Assembly: GCA_018606645.1 (NCBI GenBank)
Contig: JAGVRI010000004.1
Coordinates: 186,001-250,000, forward strand
Length of the DNA: 64,000 nucleotides
Reading direction: 5' to 3'
Source of the DNA: Chloroflexota bacterium
Lineage (GTDB): Bacteria > Chloroflexota > Anaerolineae > JAAYZQ01
A program made the position numbers and the translations under genes. The notes below the pieces were generated by a model. The model had not been told where the DNA came from and made no database searches. It saw only the letters and a program-made list of their open reading frames with translations. This document shows, piece by piece, positions 52,901 to 62,307 of this stretch; position 1 is the first letter of the stretch; every line of letters starts with the position of its first letter.

Positions 52901-53725
52901 CTAGATTTCCTGCAAGAGCATCACCATGCTGTGCCGGGCTTCCCGGGCCAGATGTGCCGGATCCCACTCCCAGTACTCCGGGCGGAAGAGCTCGATCGAA
53001 TATACACCGCTGTAGCCGATTGCCTTGACGCCAGCCAGGATTTCCTGCAAGGGGATGACTCCCTGGCCAGGCAACAGCCGGTGCTCGTCCCTCAGGCTGG
53101 CTTTTGGCAAGTCCTCCGCGTCATTCATGTGAACGACAAACAGCTTGTCGGGATCCACCTTGCGGAGATCCTCCAATTGGGAACCCCCGGCGTAGAAATG
53201 AAACGTATCGAGCACCAGGCCCAGATCAGGGTCGTTGATTTGCTCGATGATCTCATAGCACAAAGCCAGGTCCGGGACAGAACAGTTGGGCTCACCCAGG
53301 AACTCGAAGGCCAACCCGACCCCGTGGCGCTTGGCGATCGCCAGGTAAGACTGGAGCTTCTCGATGCTCTCGCACTTGATCTCGTCGCGGCTGGCGCCAC
53401 CGGGTGGTAGGGGGCTGGGTACTACCACCAAGAAACGGCAGCCCAGGGAACTGGCCTGTTCGCACAAAAGAGCGCACTCCGCCTGGAGCTCCCTGTACCT
53501 CTGGGGCGACTGAAATGTGATATTCTCAAGGGCGTTGATGCTGAGCGGCCTGAGGTCATGCCTGGCGAGTAGGTCCCTCAGGTCACCAAGAGACCGATCC
53601 TCCAAAAAGTCTCTCAACTTTGCCGCCCAGATTTCCAGATATTGGTAGCCAGCTCCAGCGGCAATCCGGATGTCCGTTTCCAGGTCAGCTTTCATCGTTG
53701 TGGCGCCGTTCAGGCCCAGTAACAT
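52901..53725 (-). CDS. Sugar phosphate isomerase/epimerase, TIM barrel
   Basis: 274 residues of the xylose-isomerase-like/AP_endonuc_2 family: MLLGLNGATTMKADLETDI, a metal site assembled from ALAFEFLGEPN (Glu), LVLDTFHFYAGG (Asp, His), VVHMNDAED (His, Asp) and SIELFRPEYWEWDP (Glu). It may isomerise or dehydrate the sugar taken up by the adjacent transporter. AAAGGAG eight bases upstream fixes ATG 53723-53725. Confidence 0.85.
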   Translation of the reverse strand: MLLGLNGATTMKADLETDIRIAAGAGYQYLEIWAAKLRDFLEDRSLGDLRDLLARHDLRPLSINALENITFQSPQRYRELQAECALLCEQASSLGCRFLVVVPSPLPPGGASRDEIKCESIEKLQSYLAIAKRHGVGLAFEFLGEPNCSVPDLALCYEIIEQINDPDLGLVLDTFHFYAGGSQLEDLRKVDPDKLFVVHMNDAEDLPKASLRDEHRLLPGQGVIPLQEILAGVKAIGYSGVYSIELFRPEYWEWDPAHLAREARHSMVMLLQEI

Positions 53726-53753
53726 ATTCTCGACTCCTTTCGCGTTGGTTATG

Positions 53754-54599
53754 TTATGCTTTCTCACGGACCACGCCAAATGTCAGGGCAGCCAGTAAGT
53801 ACCGTCGTACAAAGACCAGAAGGAGGATCGGAATCATCGTGGCGATGACCGCAGCCGCAGCCATCTCGTTCCATAGGATCTGGAATTGGCTCACCAGCCG
53901 CCATACGCCGATCGAGAACGTCTGGGCAGCCGGCGTGGCAGTGAGGATGAGGGCAAACAGAAAGTCGTTCCATGACAGAGCAAAGGTAATGACGGCGATG
54001 GCCAGGATGGCCGGCGAAAGTTGGGGAAGGGTGATAGCCAAAAAGGCGTAGCGACGAGTGGCGCCATCAACCAGCGCTGCCTCTTCCAGTTCGATCGGGA
54101 TCTCCCTCAGGAACCCGTTCAGCATGTACACGGCCAGAGGAAGGTTAAAGACAGTGTAGATCAGCACTAAGGACCAGATCGTATCGTACAGGCCAACCGT
54201 GAGGATAATGGCATAAAAGGGGATGACCATGATAATGCCAGGGATGAAGCGGATGGCGAGAATCCCATTCAAGATTGCCCGCCCTGCGCGAGCCGAAACT
54301 CGTAATCTGGCCAATGGATAGTTGATCAGCAGGGCCAACGTCAGGGTGAGGACGATGGTCAGGAGATTAATGACCAAGCTATTCCGGATGAGCTGGCCAT
54401 ATCCCTTCTCCATCAACAGAGAGCGGTAGGGCTGGAGGGTTGGCCGCAACGGTACCAAGGTCGGGGGGTATCCGTACAACTCGCCCGTTGATTTAAGTGA
54501 GGTCGTGACCATCCAAAACACAGGAAAGAGATACAGCAGCGCCACAGCGCCCAGAAAGAGGCCCACCAGGAACCGGCTCGATTTCCAGCTATGCTTCAT
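53754..54599 (-). CDS. Carbohydrate ABC permease, MalG type
   Basis: 281 residues, six helices, with the EAA loop EEAALVDGATRRYAFLAITLPQLSPAI that contacts the ATPase. Forms a heterodimeric channel with the next upstream product. It overlaps that gene by 11 bp. No ATPase gene is in the operon, so a shared MsmK/MsmX-like ATPase is expected elsewhere. Confidence 0.92.
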   Translation of the reverse strand: MKHSWKSSRFLVGLFLGAVALLYLFPVFWMVTTSLKSTGELYGYPPTLVPLRPTLQPYRSLLMEKGYGQLIRNSLVINLLTIVLTLTLALLINYPLARLRVSARAGRAILNGILAIRFIPGIIMVIPFYAIILTVGLYDTIWSLVLIYTVFNLPLAVYMLNGFLREIPIELEEAALVDGATRRYAFLAITLPQLSPAILAIAVITFALSWNDFLFALILTATPAAQTFSIGVWRLVSQFQILWNEMAAAAVIATMIPILLLVFVRRYLLAALTFGVVREKA

Positions 54600-55485
54600 T
54601 GGCTTCCCCCCCTTCCGCTATGCGGAGCAAACGGTTCAGAGCCATGAAGATCAGGATCACAACGGCAATCACCATGATAGAAGCTGCAGCCGCATAGTTC
54701 AGATTCAGGAATTTGAACCCGACTTTGTAGATGTACACGCTGAGGAATTGGGTGACTGTGCCAGGTCCGCCTTGGGTCAAGACCATCACGTGGTCAAAGA
54801 CCTGGAAAGTATCCGCCAGGCGCAGGATCAAAACCAACAACATCAGAGGCCTCAGGTAAGGCAACTCGATCAATCGAAAGCGCTGAAACCCAGAGGCTCC
54901 GTCCACAGCGGCAGCCTCGAGCGTGTCCTTGGGTACAGCCTGAAGTCCGGCAAAGAGCACAAAAAAGACAAAAGGCGTCCACTGCCAGACATCAACGCTG
55001 ATGACTGCGAACATGGCCGGCGCTGGCTGGGAGAGCCATAGGATTTCTTTCTGGATCAAACCGGTCATTTGGAGCAAGTAGTTGATGATCCCGTAGCTGG
55101 GTGTGTACATCAGCCGAAATAGCACGCCAGCGGCGACCGGTGGCGTCACCAAAGGGATCAGAAAGAGAAAATAGAAGAGGGCTTTAAGCCACCCACTCTT
55201 GATATTGTGGTAAATGACCAGGGCCAGGACCAAACCCAGAAGGAATTCGATGACGATGACAACGGTCACGTAGATGGCGATCGCCTTCACCGCATCGGAA
55301 AACAGCGAGTCCTGAGTAGCCCGCACGAAATTGTGGAAATTGTTCCACTGTCCGGTCTTGTAATCAGTCAGGCTCATCCGAATTCCGAACAGCAGGGGAT
55401 ATACGACCATAGACAGCAGGAACAACAAAGGGGGGGCGAGCAACACGACGCGAAGGAGCGAGTCTCCTCGTCTACGAACGTACAC
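54589..55485 (-). CDS. Carbohydrate ABC permease, MalF type
   Basis: 298 residues from GTG 55483-55485, chosen because GGGGAGG lies seven bases upstream; longer GTG starts have none. Six helices and the EAA loop LEAAAVDGASGFQRFRLIELPYLRPL. Partner of the MalG-type permease. Confidence 0.9.
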   Translation of the reverse strand: MYVRRRGDSLLRVVLLAPPLLFLLSMVVYPLLFGIRMSLTDYKTGQWNNFHNFVRATQDSLFSDAVKAIAIYVTVVIVIEFLLGLVLALVIYHNIKSGWLKALFYFLFLIPLVTPPVAAGVLFRLMYTPSYGIINYLLQMTGLIQKEILWLSQPAPAMFAVISVDVWQWTPFVFFVLFAGLQAVPKDTLEAAAVDGASGFQRFRLIELPYLRPLMLLVLILRLADTFQVFDHVMVLTQGGPGTVTQFLSVYIYKVGFKFLNLNYAAAASIMVIAVVILIFMALNRLLRIAEGGEANEA

Positions 55486-55509
55486 TGGATATCCTCCCCA
55501 CCAACCAGA

Positions 55510-55537
55510 CAGCACCCCCACCGTGGTGGGGGTGCTG
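55510..55537 (-). promoter_or_regulatory. Hairpin between binding protein and permease genes
   Basis: CAGCACCCCCAC (55510-55521) pairs perfectly with 55526-55537 over 12 bp around a 4-nt loop, with no T-run. Hairpins at this position commonly protect the binding-protein mRNA and lower permease expression. Confidence 0.65.
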
Positions 55538-55556
55538 TCCTCACTCCAGGTTGCGC

Positions 55557-56885
55557 CTACTTGTAATACCCGGCCTCACGCAGGTGCGCGGTCATTTCCT
55601 CCTGCGCTTTGGCCACTCCCTCTTCGATGGTTTCAATCCCAGCCACCATTGCATTCAAGTGGTTGCCCCAGATGGTAATGAGTGGAATATATTCTGGGGT
55701 GCGTGGCAGGACAATGGGCGGAACCTCGTAGGCTTCGGCTACCGCCGGAAAGTAGGGGAATTTCTTGGCCAGTTCGGGATCGGTAAAGACTGACTTGCGC
55801 ATGGGGATCCCGCCAGCCAGAGCGTAGGTTTTCTGAACCTCGGCGCTGGTGGCCCAGGTTAGAAAGTCAAAGGCCCATTCTTGGTTCTTGGAAGTGACCG
55901 GGATGGCCAGCATCCAGTTGCCGAGAAACGGGAATGAACCCTTCGGTCCCTTGGGTGGGGCAGAATAGGTCACCTTCCCCACTACCTGGGAGACTTCGGG
56001 GTTTTCCATAAAATCGGCGGCCTCCGCCGGCCAGGTGATGATCTGCGCCGCCCGCCCAGAGGCCATTTCTCGAGCACGCTCGGCGGCGTCGTAATTGGCG
56101 ACGCCGGGTGGGCTTAGCTCGGCCAGTTGCTGGCGTACTTTCAGCGCTTCGATCACTTCCGGGGTGTTGACGGTCACGTTCCAATTGTCGTCGAACAGTC
56201 GGCCTCCCCAGCCGTACATCAGGGGGAAGAACTCCATTCCCGACGGCTCCCCGGCTGCCGCGCGTAGCGCGAACCCATAAAGTGGCTTATTGGGATCCGC
56301 TACTTTCTTTGCATTGGCGATCACATCCTCCCAAGTCTCTGGCTTGGGAACCAGATCCCCTCGGAAGGCAAAGAACTGAACGTTGCCTAAAATGGTAATC
56401 CCATAGAGATGTCGGGGCTTGTTCTCCTCCCCAGGGATGATGGGCCCCGATGGCGGCGGCCAGGTGGCTGCATCGTACATCACCGGGAAGATGTCGGGGT
56501 CCTTCTGATAGTTGAATTTCTCATCCAGCGCCGTAAGCCAGCCTTCCGATTCGAACTTGGGCAGCCAAATGTCGTCGGCCATGATCAGGTCAAATGTCTC
56601 TTGCTTGGCCTGCATGGTGGTGACAATCTTTTCGAAAAGGGTGGAATAGGGAAATTCGACGAAATTGATCTTGATCCCTGTCTTCTTCTCATACTCGGGG
56701 ATGATCGCCTTGATCCCCTTCGCTTCATTCCCGGCCACACCCGCGATCGTCAAAGACGCTGGCTTGGCTACCGGACCTGAGGTGACGGTAGCAGGGACTG
56801 CAGTGCCCCTGCACCCCACGCCCATCATTGCCACAAGTGTCAGCAAGACAAGGACGGCAAGACCCTTTGTGTGGAAGTTGCTCAT
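55557..56885 (-). CDS. Sugar-binding lipoprotein of ABC transporter
   Basis: 442 residues. Signal with lipobox (MMGVGC), then a family 1 extracellular solute-binding fold (IPEYEKKTGIKINFVEFPYSTLFEKIVTTMQ; FDLIMADDIWLPKFESEGWL; WMLAIPVTSKNQEWAFDFL). It captures the sugar outside the cell for the MalF/MalG permease. AAGGAGG precedes ATG 56883-56885. First gene of the structural part of the operon, after lacI. Confidence 0.93.
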   Translation of the reverse strand: MSNFHTKGLAVLVLLTLVAMMGVGCRGTAVPATVTSGPVAKPASLTIAGVAGNEAKGIKAIIPEYEKKTGIKINFVEFPYSTLFEKIVTTMQAKQETFDLIMADDIWLPKFESEGWLTALDEKFNYQKDPDIFPVMYDAATWPPPSGPIIPGEENKPRHLYGITILGNVQFFAFRGDLVPKPETWEDVIANAKKVADPNKPLYGFALRAAAGEPSGMEFFPLMYGWGGRLFDDNWNVTVNTPEVIEALKVRQQLAELSPPGVANYDAAERAREMASGRAAQIITWPAEAADFMENPEVSQVVGKVTYSAPPKGPKGSFPFLGNWMLAIPVTSKNQEWAFDFLTWATSAEVQKTYALAGGIPMRKSVFTDPELAKKFPYFPAVAEAYEVPPIVLPRTPEYIPLITIWGNHLNAMVAGIETIEEGVAKAQEEMTAHLREAGYYK

Positions 56886-56965
56886 TGTTCAATTCCTCCT
56901 TTTTCCAGGTGACTGAAATCTACGACGACCTCTAGATAGGGCCCTAGTGAGAACCTTTACTCTAA

Positions 56966-56983
56966 GCCGGATCACCTCCTTTC
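56966..56983 (-). promoter_or_regulatory. Extended anti-16S sequence in the lacI-binding protein spacer
   Basis: On the minus strand this reads as an 18-nt perfect complement to the conserved 3' end of 16S rRNA (plus strand GCCGGATCACCTCCTTTC). It is about 80 nt upstream of the binding protein start and not next to a credible start codon. It might act as a ribosome standby site or may be a leftover. Confidence 0.35.
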
Positions 56984-57035
56984 CGGGAGTTTGGTTAAGA
57001 TGCTCCCATCTGCCTGACGAATAACCGGGCAACCA

Positions 57036-58061
57036 TTAGCATCTCCCAGACACCGGGTTGAAGCGGCGAGGAGCGGTCGAACCGCGTATCACGAGTTCCA
57101 CAGGCAGGATCCTGGTCCAGGGTCCAGGTAGATCATTGCCCCTGACCAATGCCAACACCGTTTCGGCTGCCAACCTGCCCACTTCTTGTTTAGGGTAACG
57201 CACCGTAGTCAGCGGCGGGTAGAAATAGGCGGAGCTACTAATGTCATCAAAGCCGATGACTGACACGTCACCCGGAACCGACAGCCCGGCGCTCTGAACG
57301 GCATGTAGGACGCCCAGCGCTTGTACGTCGTTATGGGTAAAAACGGCGGTCGGTGGATTATCAAGAGCCAAGAGCCGTTTCATGGCCTGATAAGCAGCCT
57401 CGTGGCCCGACTCACACTCCACTAGTAGTTCGGCATCAAAGGGGATCCCGGCCTCCTCAAGCACCTGTCGATACCCGGTAACGCGTAAAGCGCTGGTGCC
57501 ACTGTGACGGGTGCGGCTGATCATGGCGATGCGGCGATGGCCCAAATCCAAAAGATACTGCGTTCCCAGCCGACCGCCAGCCAAGTCGTCCACAATAACG
57601 CAATACTCCCCAGGGACATCATGTTCGAGGATCACGGTCGGAATATGCGCGCGGCGCAGTGGCTCAACAAGCCGCAAAGGATCCTGGCCCGGGATCATCA
57701 CGATGCCATCGACCCGCTTGGCGCGCAGCATATGCACCAAAGTATCCTCTCGCCGAGGGTCCCGGCCGCTGTTGCACAGGATCACAAGGTATCCCTCGCT
57801 GGTGCAAACGTTCTCAAGGCTGGAGGCAATCTCCGCGTAGACCTGGTTGTGGATATTCGGGATAACAAGGCCCACCGTAGAGCTCTGTTGTAGCTTCAGG
57901 CCGCGGGCCAACTCATTCGGGGAGTAGCCAAGTTCCTCAATGGCTCGCAGGATCCGCTTGCGCGTCTCGGCTGAGACCCCGGGTTTGTTGTTCCTGGCCC
58001 GCGAGACTGTACTGGGACTGACATCAAGCGCCCGCGCAATGTCCTTGATCGACACTGCCAT
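57036..58061 (-). CDS. LacI-family transcriptional repressor
   Basis: 341 residues. The helix-turn-helix and hinge (SIKDIARALDVSPSTVSRARNNKPGVSAETRKRILRAIEELGYSPNELARGL in parts) are followed by a periplasmic-binding-protein-like effector domain (GLVIPNIHNQVYAEIASSLE; VIGFDDISSSAYFYPPLTTVRYP). It should sense the imported sugar or a derivative and control itself and the operon through the operators at 58086-58132. Confidence 0.93.
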   Translation of the reverse strand: MAVSIKDIARALDVSPSTVSRARNNKPGVSAETRKRILRAIEELGYSPNELARGLKLQQSSTVGLVIPNIHNQVYAEIASSLENVCTSEGYLVILCNSGRDPRREDTLVHMLRAKRVDGIVMIPGQDPLRLVEPLRRAHIPTVILEHDVPGEYCVIVDDLAGGRLGTQYLLDLGHRRIAMISRTRHSGTSALRVTGYRQVLEEAGIPFDAELLVECESGHEAAYQAMKRLLALDNPPTAVFTHNDVQALGVLHAVQSAGLSVPGDVSVIGFDDISSSAYFYPPLTTVRYPKQEVGRLAAETVLALVRGNDLPGPWTRILPVELVIRGSTAPRRFNPVSGRC

Positions 58062-58085
58062 ACTACTTCCTCCTCCCGAGGGCTA

Positions 58086-58135
58086 CGCAAACGATTGCGT
58101 AATCGAATTATAGCACGAACGCAAACGTTTGTCAA
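58086..58135 (-). promoter_or_regulatory. Consensus promoter with two LacI-type operators
   Basis: Minus-strand TTGACA (58130-58135), 17-bp spacer, TATAAT (58107-58112). Palindrome GCAAACGTTTGT (58121-58132) fills the spacer next to the -35, and CGCAAACGATTGCG (58086-58099) covers the start of transcription. Both have the central CG dyad of LacI-family sites, so the repressor should block this promoter tightly and regulate itself. Confidence 0.88.
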
Positions 58136-58274
58136 TCCCCCGTTTGGCCACATTATCGCTTGAAGGTCAGGGGCTCAAAGGCATCCCCAAGCAGATTCGC
58201 CAGGTCTACGGCTTTTAGAGGCATTTTTCTGGGTGTCGTTACCCGATCCGCAACCCAGGCGGGCGCATCCGCCC

Positions 58275-58553
58275 CTACAGTTTGTCAAACCACATCAGCA
58301 CGCCCATCCCCACAAACATCACCGCCGCGATCTTGCGCAGAATGTGTTCCGGGATTAACCGGGTCAGCAGGTCGCCCCCCAGCACGCCGAGACCGGTCAC
58401 GGCCGTCAGGGCCAATACCGCGCCGCAGAAAACCCATAGGGGCATCTTGTGTTTGGTGGTCATGCTGAGGACGGCCAACTGCGTTTTGTCGCCCAGTTCC
58501 GCGACAAACAGCAACGCAAACGTGCTGAGGAAAACTTTGATTCCTTCGGACAT
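58275..58553 (-). CDS. GDT1/UPF0016 (TMEM165-like) half transporter
   Basis: 92 residues, three helices, and one copy of the family motif ELGDKTQ near residue 17. GDT1 proteins usually have two such halves and move Mn2+ or Ca2+; bacterial short forms work as homo- or hetero-dimers. GGGAG precedes ATG 58551-58553. Only one half-size gene is present here. Confidence 0.85.
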   Translation of the reverse strand: MSEGIKVFLSTFALLFVAELGDKTQLAVLSMTTKHKMPLWVFCGAVLALTAVTGLGVLGGDLLTRLIPEHILRKIAAVMFVGMGVLMWFDKL

Positions 58554-58604
58554 CCTTGTCTCCCTGGTCTTCCTGGCCAGCTCGTGGCCGGCCGAACTCA
58601 ATCT

Positions 58605-59294
58605 CTAGCGGACCCACCAGCGAAGTTGATAGCGGGCCGGGTAGATATGGTCCAATTCACTGCCTGGAAAAGGCTCGCCATGGCCCACATATACCATCCG
58701 CGGTCGAAGGGCCCGCGCTCGCTCGAAGCTCTGCTGCCAGGCCCGTCGATCGGAGAGGTAGATCGGCTGGCTTGGTACGGTATAGTTGACGAACAGATCG
58801 CCGACAAACAGGTCTCCCTCGGCCGTGAACACCCCCAGCGAACCAGGCGAATGGCCGGGCAGGAGCACCGTCGTTCCGCGAAGGCCATACATGGCAAGAT
58901 CGGTCCCCTCGTCCAACAAGAGGTCAGCCTGGAGTGGCGCAAAACGGACCCATGGCGAGAACAACAGATAGAACCAGCGTACAACACTCCCCTGAAGGGT
59001 CTGGGCGGGAGGCAGGGCGTTGCGTCGGTCCTGGCTAAAGGCTGGCTCGCTGAGATAGGCCGCGACCGGTGCCCCGCACCACGTCTTGACTTCAGGAGTT
59101 GCGCCATAGTGGTCGAGATGACCGTGGGTGATCAGGATCAGCCGGATATCCTCTGGGCGAACTCCGGCCGCCGTCAGCGCAACCGTCACTTTGGCTGCAC
59201 CACCGGGAGGTCCGGGATCGATGAGTACCGCCCTTTCACCGTCCCGCACCAGGTAGCAATTGGTCTCACGGACTCGGATCGTCTGGGTTTCCAT
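58605..59294 (-). CDS. Metallo-beta-lactamase-fold hydrolase
   Basis: 229 residues with ILITHGHLDHYGATPEV (HxHxDH metal site), LPGHSPGSLG, FVGDLF and VYVGHGEP, all in the right order for a binuclear-zinc hydrolase of the glyoxalase II-like class. Cytosolic; substrate unknown. Driven by the promoter at 59444-59471. Confidence 0.88.
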   Translation of the reverse strand: METQTIRVRETNCYLVRDGERAVLIDPGPPGGAAKVTVALTAAGVRPEDIRLILITHGHLDHYGATPEVKTWCGAPVAAYLSEPAFSQDRRNALPPAQTLQGSVVRWFYLLFSPWVRFAPLQADLLLDEGTDLAMYGLRGTTVLLPGHSPGSLGVFTAEGDLFVGDLFVNYTVPSQPIYLSDRRAWQQSFERARALRPRMVYVGHGEPFPGSELDHIYPARYQLRWWVR

Positions 59295-59443
59295 CCTTCC
59301 CTTGCCTATCTAAAAGTATCCGTGGCTCCAGGCCATACATTCCGGCGACATCCACCTTTCGCATGTTTCTCGACCGGCCCACCATCCCCCGGCAGGCTCT
59401 CCACCGAAGGGATAGAGAGGATTCCGCCGCTCCCAGCGGTGCC

Positions 59444-59471
59444 ATTGTACCACAGGTCTACAAGGCTGCAA
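59444..59471 (-). promoter_or_regulatory. MBL gene promoter
   Basis: Minus-strand TTGCAG (59466-59471), 16-bp spacer, TACAAT (59444-59449), leaving a leader of about 140 nt. Nothing else recognisable lies in 59295-59601. Confidence 0.6.
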
Positions 59472-59601
59472 GGTTGCTCAACGGGATGGCTCTGTCTTGT
59501 AAGCGGCCCAAGCAGCCTGGGCAAAGAGTCTTTGAGGTTCATGAGTTCAGCGTACGGAGCGGGCCTGGGTTCCTGACGCGATCCCGACCGCCGACGGCAC
59601 T

Positions 59602-62307
59602 CTATGGAGGCACGTACAGGGGCACGATCAGGGCATCAGGAGCGAAATGCTCCGTTCCACTGCCTTCCGGCTGCACCGGGAGCCGCGCGCCCGTGGCCGG
59701 ATCGTAGAGTCCTACCCGCAGTTGGTATTGGCCGCTGCTCAGGCCCTCCGGCAACACCAGTTTATGCCGGTCGATCAATAGCGCCCCGGCCGGCCATTGC
59801 GACGTGGGGAGCAATCCCTGCAATGGCGGTGCGTCAAATTGGGCCACCATCGTCCCCCGATCGTCCACCAGGTGGATGAAGGTGGTCAGGGCGAGCTGCG
59901 GGGGGCGCTTGACCTCCCAGAAGAGGCGCAGGATCGGGCCTCCTGGGTCCGGGATCAGGTCGTAGCCCTGCAGCCAGAGGCACTGTCCAAAGGCAGCCGA
60001 CGCGGCTACCGCCGGACGAAGCCGCTGGCGCCAGCCGGCGCGGATCGGTTCGATCCGCACTTCGCCCAGAAATACCAGATTGTCCGGCTGTCCGGCGACC
60101 TCCAGCCGCTGCCCTTCGTCGTCCACCATCCCGACCGCCAGAGTGTAGGTGGCCGGCGGCAGGTCCTCAGGCAATGGCAGAACTAACTCGTCCACGTAAT
60201 AGAGGTCGCGATGCCAACTGCTGGTAGGAATCCTCCCCGGCGCCTCGTTCTGCACGCCGGCCCAGCCCCTTCGCTGCGAGGGCGTATAGAGCTGGAGCAG
60301 GCTGTGAAGGTCCTGTTTGATGCGTCCTTGGCCTTGCCAGGCCAGTCGTAGCCGCAGGGTGGAGCCAGCTTTGAGCGAACCGGGCAGCAGTTCCCAGCCC
60401 AGGAGCATGACCTTAGGCTGCCCATCGCCCCCCAAGGTCTGGTTGATTCGGTGAGCGATTCGACTCACTTCGCCCGGTGGTGAGCGAAGTTGGAACCAAC
60501 CCGGAGCCAGTCGTTGGATGGTCGCCCGCGCCAGGATGAGTAGGACCAGCAAGGCCAGCGGTGCCAGCCACTGCCGGCCCAGTCCGGCGCGATCCGGCAT
60601 GGCGACATCCCTTCGCGTTCCGCCGCGCCGGACCGCCCATCCCATCCAGACCAACCACGCTGCCAGGAACCCCATGCTGATCCACGTCCCCACTCTCTGC
60701 CAGGCTGTGCCTGCCCAGCGGAGGACCACCTCGCCGGCGGGCCGGGCCAGTGCCACGCCCAGCCGGCCATCCGCCGTCGGCCCAACGCTCAAGACCTCTC
60801 CATCGGCCGTACCCTGCCAGGCGGGGAAATAGTGAACCGGCAACACCAACACCCCGGCCGGGAAGAATGAACCGGTGGCAGCTTGGAGCACCGCCCGATG
60901 CGGCGTCTCCCAGAGCCACCGCGCTTTGTCCGGCAGATCGGCCTGGGCAGCCAGTCCGGCATTTTTCTCAGGCAGGCCGGCCCAGCGTGGCAGGAAGGGA
61001 TTGGCGCTGGTCATCCCCCAGACGTGCGCCTGGCGCTCATACGCCTGCGTATCGGCGGCAGACAGGGAAGAGATCGACAAGAAGGGTCCTTGAGGAAAGA
61101 GGAAGACACTGCTGGTCAAGACCACGGCTGTGATCGACCCAAGCGCCATGGGCAAGCGCCTGTGTTCGCGGAACGTAGCAACAGAAGCAGCGGCGGTCAG
61201 GGCCACCCCCAGCGCCGCCGGTCCCAGGAAACGGCTGGGGAAGAGGACCAGCGGCAAGAGTGGCACCGTTTCCCACAGCGGCGCCGTCCACGACTGGGTG
61301 AGGGCCAGGCAGATAGCCGCGATCCCCAACCCGGTGGCGATCCAGCCCCTGTTCGCGCCGCTGCCGGAGCGGGTCGCCAGGCTGACCAGGAGAGCCAGGA
61401 CTCCTACGCCCAGCGCCAGCCAGGCCGCCCAGCCCAACAGATGAGGGAAGGGCGGATTGGCTGCCCGGCTGTCGAGCAACGGCGGCGCGGCGAACAGGTC
61501 CGGCCAGGGGATAAAGTTGCGATGATAGTCAAACATGCCCTGGGGGAGGTTCTCAGCGTGGACCAAGCCCATGTCGGCGATGGAGGGGAGCCAGAAAAAG
61601 GCGCTCAACCCCAGCCCGCAGACAACTGCCAGCGCCGCGCGCAGACAGCCGGCCCGACTCCGCTGCCAGATCCACAGCCCCAGGCTATACAGGAGCAGAA
61701 CTCCCGTACCGAGCAAGGCGGTGATGTTGTGCGTGACAATCACCAGTGCCAGACTCGTTGGAGCTAGCAGCCAGTTGAGCCACCTGCCCTCCTGGTAGAG
61801 CCGGGTAAAGGCCCACAACACCGCCGGCAGCAGGAACAGGGCCGTCAGTTGTGGATAGTCACCCTGGACATAGTACTCGCGAAAGAGCGCGGCCTGGCCC
61901 AGATAGAGCGGGACGCCGGCCAGGGCTGCCCTCGGTCCGAAGAGCCGTCGCAGCCAGGCCCAGCTCGCCAGTCCCGAAAGGACGAACCCGCCGGAAATGA
62001 GGACCTTGGCCGACAAGTCAAGCGGCAGACCGAACAGATGCAGGGGGGCCATCAGCAGGTAGAAAAGCGGCCCATAGTAGTGAAAGGTGGGTGCCCCCAG
62101 GCCCTGGTACACATCAGGAAACCACCGCGGCCAAAACACGCCAACTGCCCATGAACGCGCCATGGCCGCGCTGCGGTGCAGGTGCAAGAGACCGTCAGCG
62201 GTGTTGGGGATGCCCGGCCGGGCCCACAGCGGGCCGATCAGCAGGACGGCAAGGAGGAGGGTATAGGCTAGCGGCAGGAAACTGTCTGTTGTCTTGCCTG
62301 ATTTCAC
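59602..62307 (-). CDS. GT-C-like membrane protein with duplicated C-terminal module, third of three
   Basis: 901 residues. Residues 10-600 contain about twelve helices with an outer-loop start (RPGIPNTADGLLHLHRSAAMA) like 6-pyruvoyl-type and PMT-related membrane transferases. After the last helix (ALLVLLILARATI) two tandem beta-rich modules follow (GWELLPGSLKAGSTLRLRL ... PTSSWHRDLYYVDEL ... ATYTLAVGMVD; GYDLIPDPGGPILRLFW ... PTSQWPAGALLIDRHKL ... GQYQLRVGLYD), the same type as in the 8136 and 12301 products. It overlaps the SRPBCC gene by 4 bp. Substrate unknown. Confidence 0.75.
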   Translation of the reverse strand: MKSGKTTDSFLPLAYTLLLAVLLIGPLWARPGIPNTADGLLHLHRSAAMARSWAVGVFWPRWFPDVYQGLGAPTFHYYGPLFYLLMAPLHLFGLPLDLSAKVLISGGFVLSGLASWAWLRRLFGPRAALAGVPLYLGQAALFREYYVQGDYPQLTALFLLPAVLWAFTRLYQEGRWLNWLLAPTSLALVIVTHNITALLGTGVLLLYSLGLWIWQRSRAGCLRAALAVVCGLGLSAFFWLPSIADMGLVHAENLPQGMFDYHRNFIPWPDLFAAPPLLDSRAANPPFPHLLGWAAWLALGVGVLALLVSLATRSGSGANRGWIATGLGIAAICLALTQSWTAPLWETVPLLPLVLFPSRFLGPAALGVALTAAASVATFREHRRLPMALGSITAVVLTSSVFLFPQGPFLSISSLSAADTQAYERQAHVWGMTSANPFLPRWAGLPEKNAGLAAQADLPDKARWLWETPHRAVLQAATGSFFPAGVLVLPVHYFPAWQGTADGEVLSVGPTADGRLGVALARPAGEVVLRWAGTAWQRVGTWISMGFLAAWLVWMGWAVRRGGTRRDVAMPDRAGLGRQWLAPLALLVLLILARATIQRLAPGWFQLRSPPGEVSRIAHRINQTLGGDGQPKVMLLGWELLPGSLKAGSTLRLRLAWQGQGRIKQDLHSLLQLYTPSQRRGWAGVQNEAPGRIPTSSWHRDLYYVDELVLPLPEDLPPATYTLAVGMVDDEGQRLEVAGQPDNLVFLGEVRIEPIRAGWRQRLRPAVAASAAFGQCLWLQGYDLIPDPGGPILRLFWEVKRPPQLALTTFIHLVDDRGTMVAQFDAPPLQGLLPTSQWPAGALLIDRHKLVLPEGLSSGQYQLRVGLYDPATGARLPVQPEGSGTEHFAPDALIVPLYVPP

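Noticed and set aside
56966..56983. Fragment of a 16S rRNA gene
   Set aside because: Only the last 18 bases match and the preceding helix 45 sequence is absent, so it is not an rRNA gene remnant of any length.
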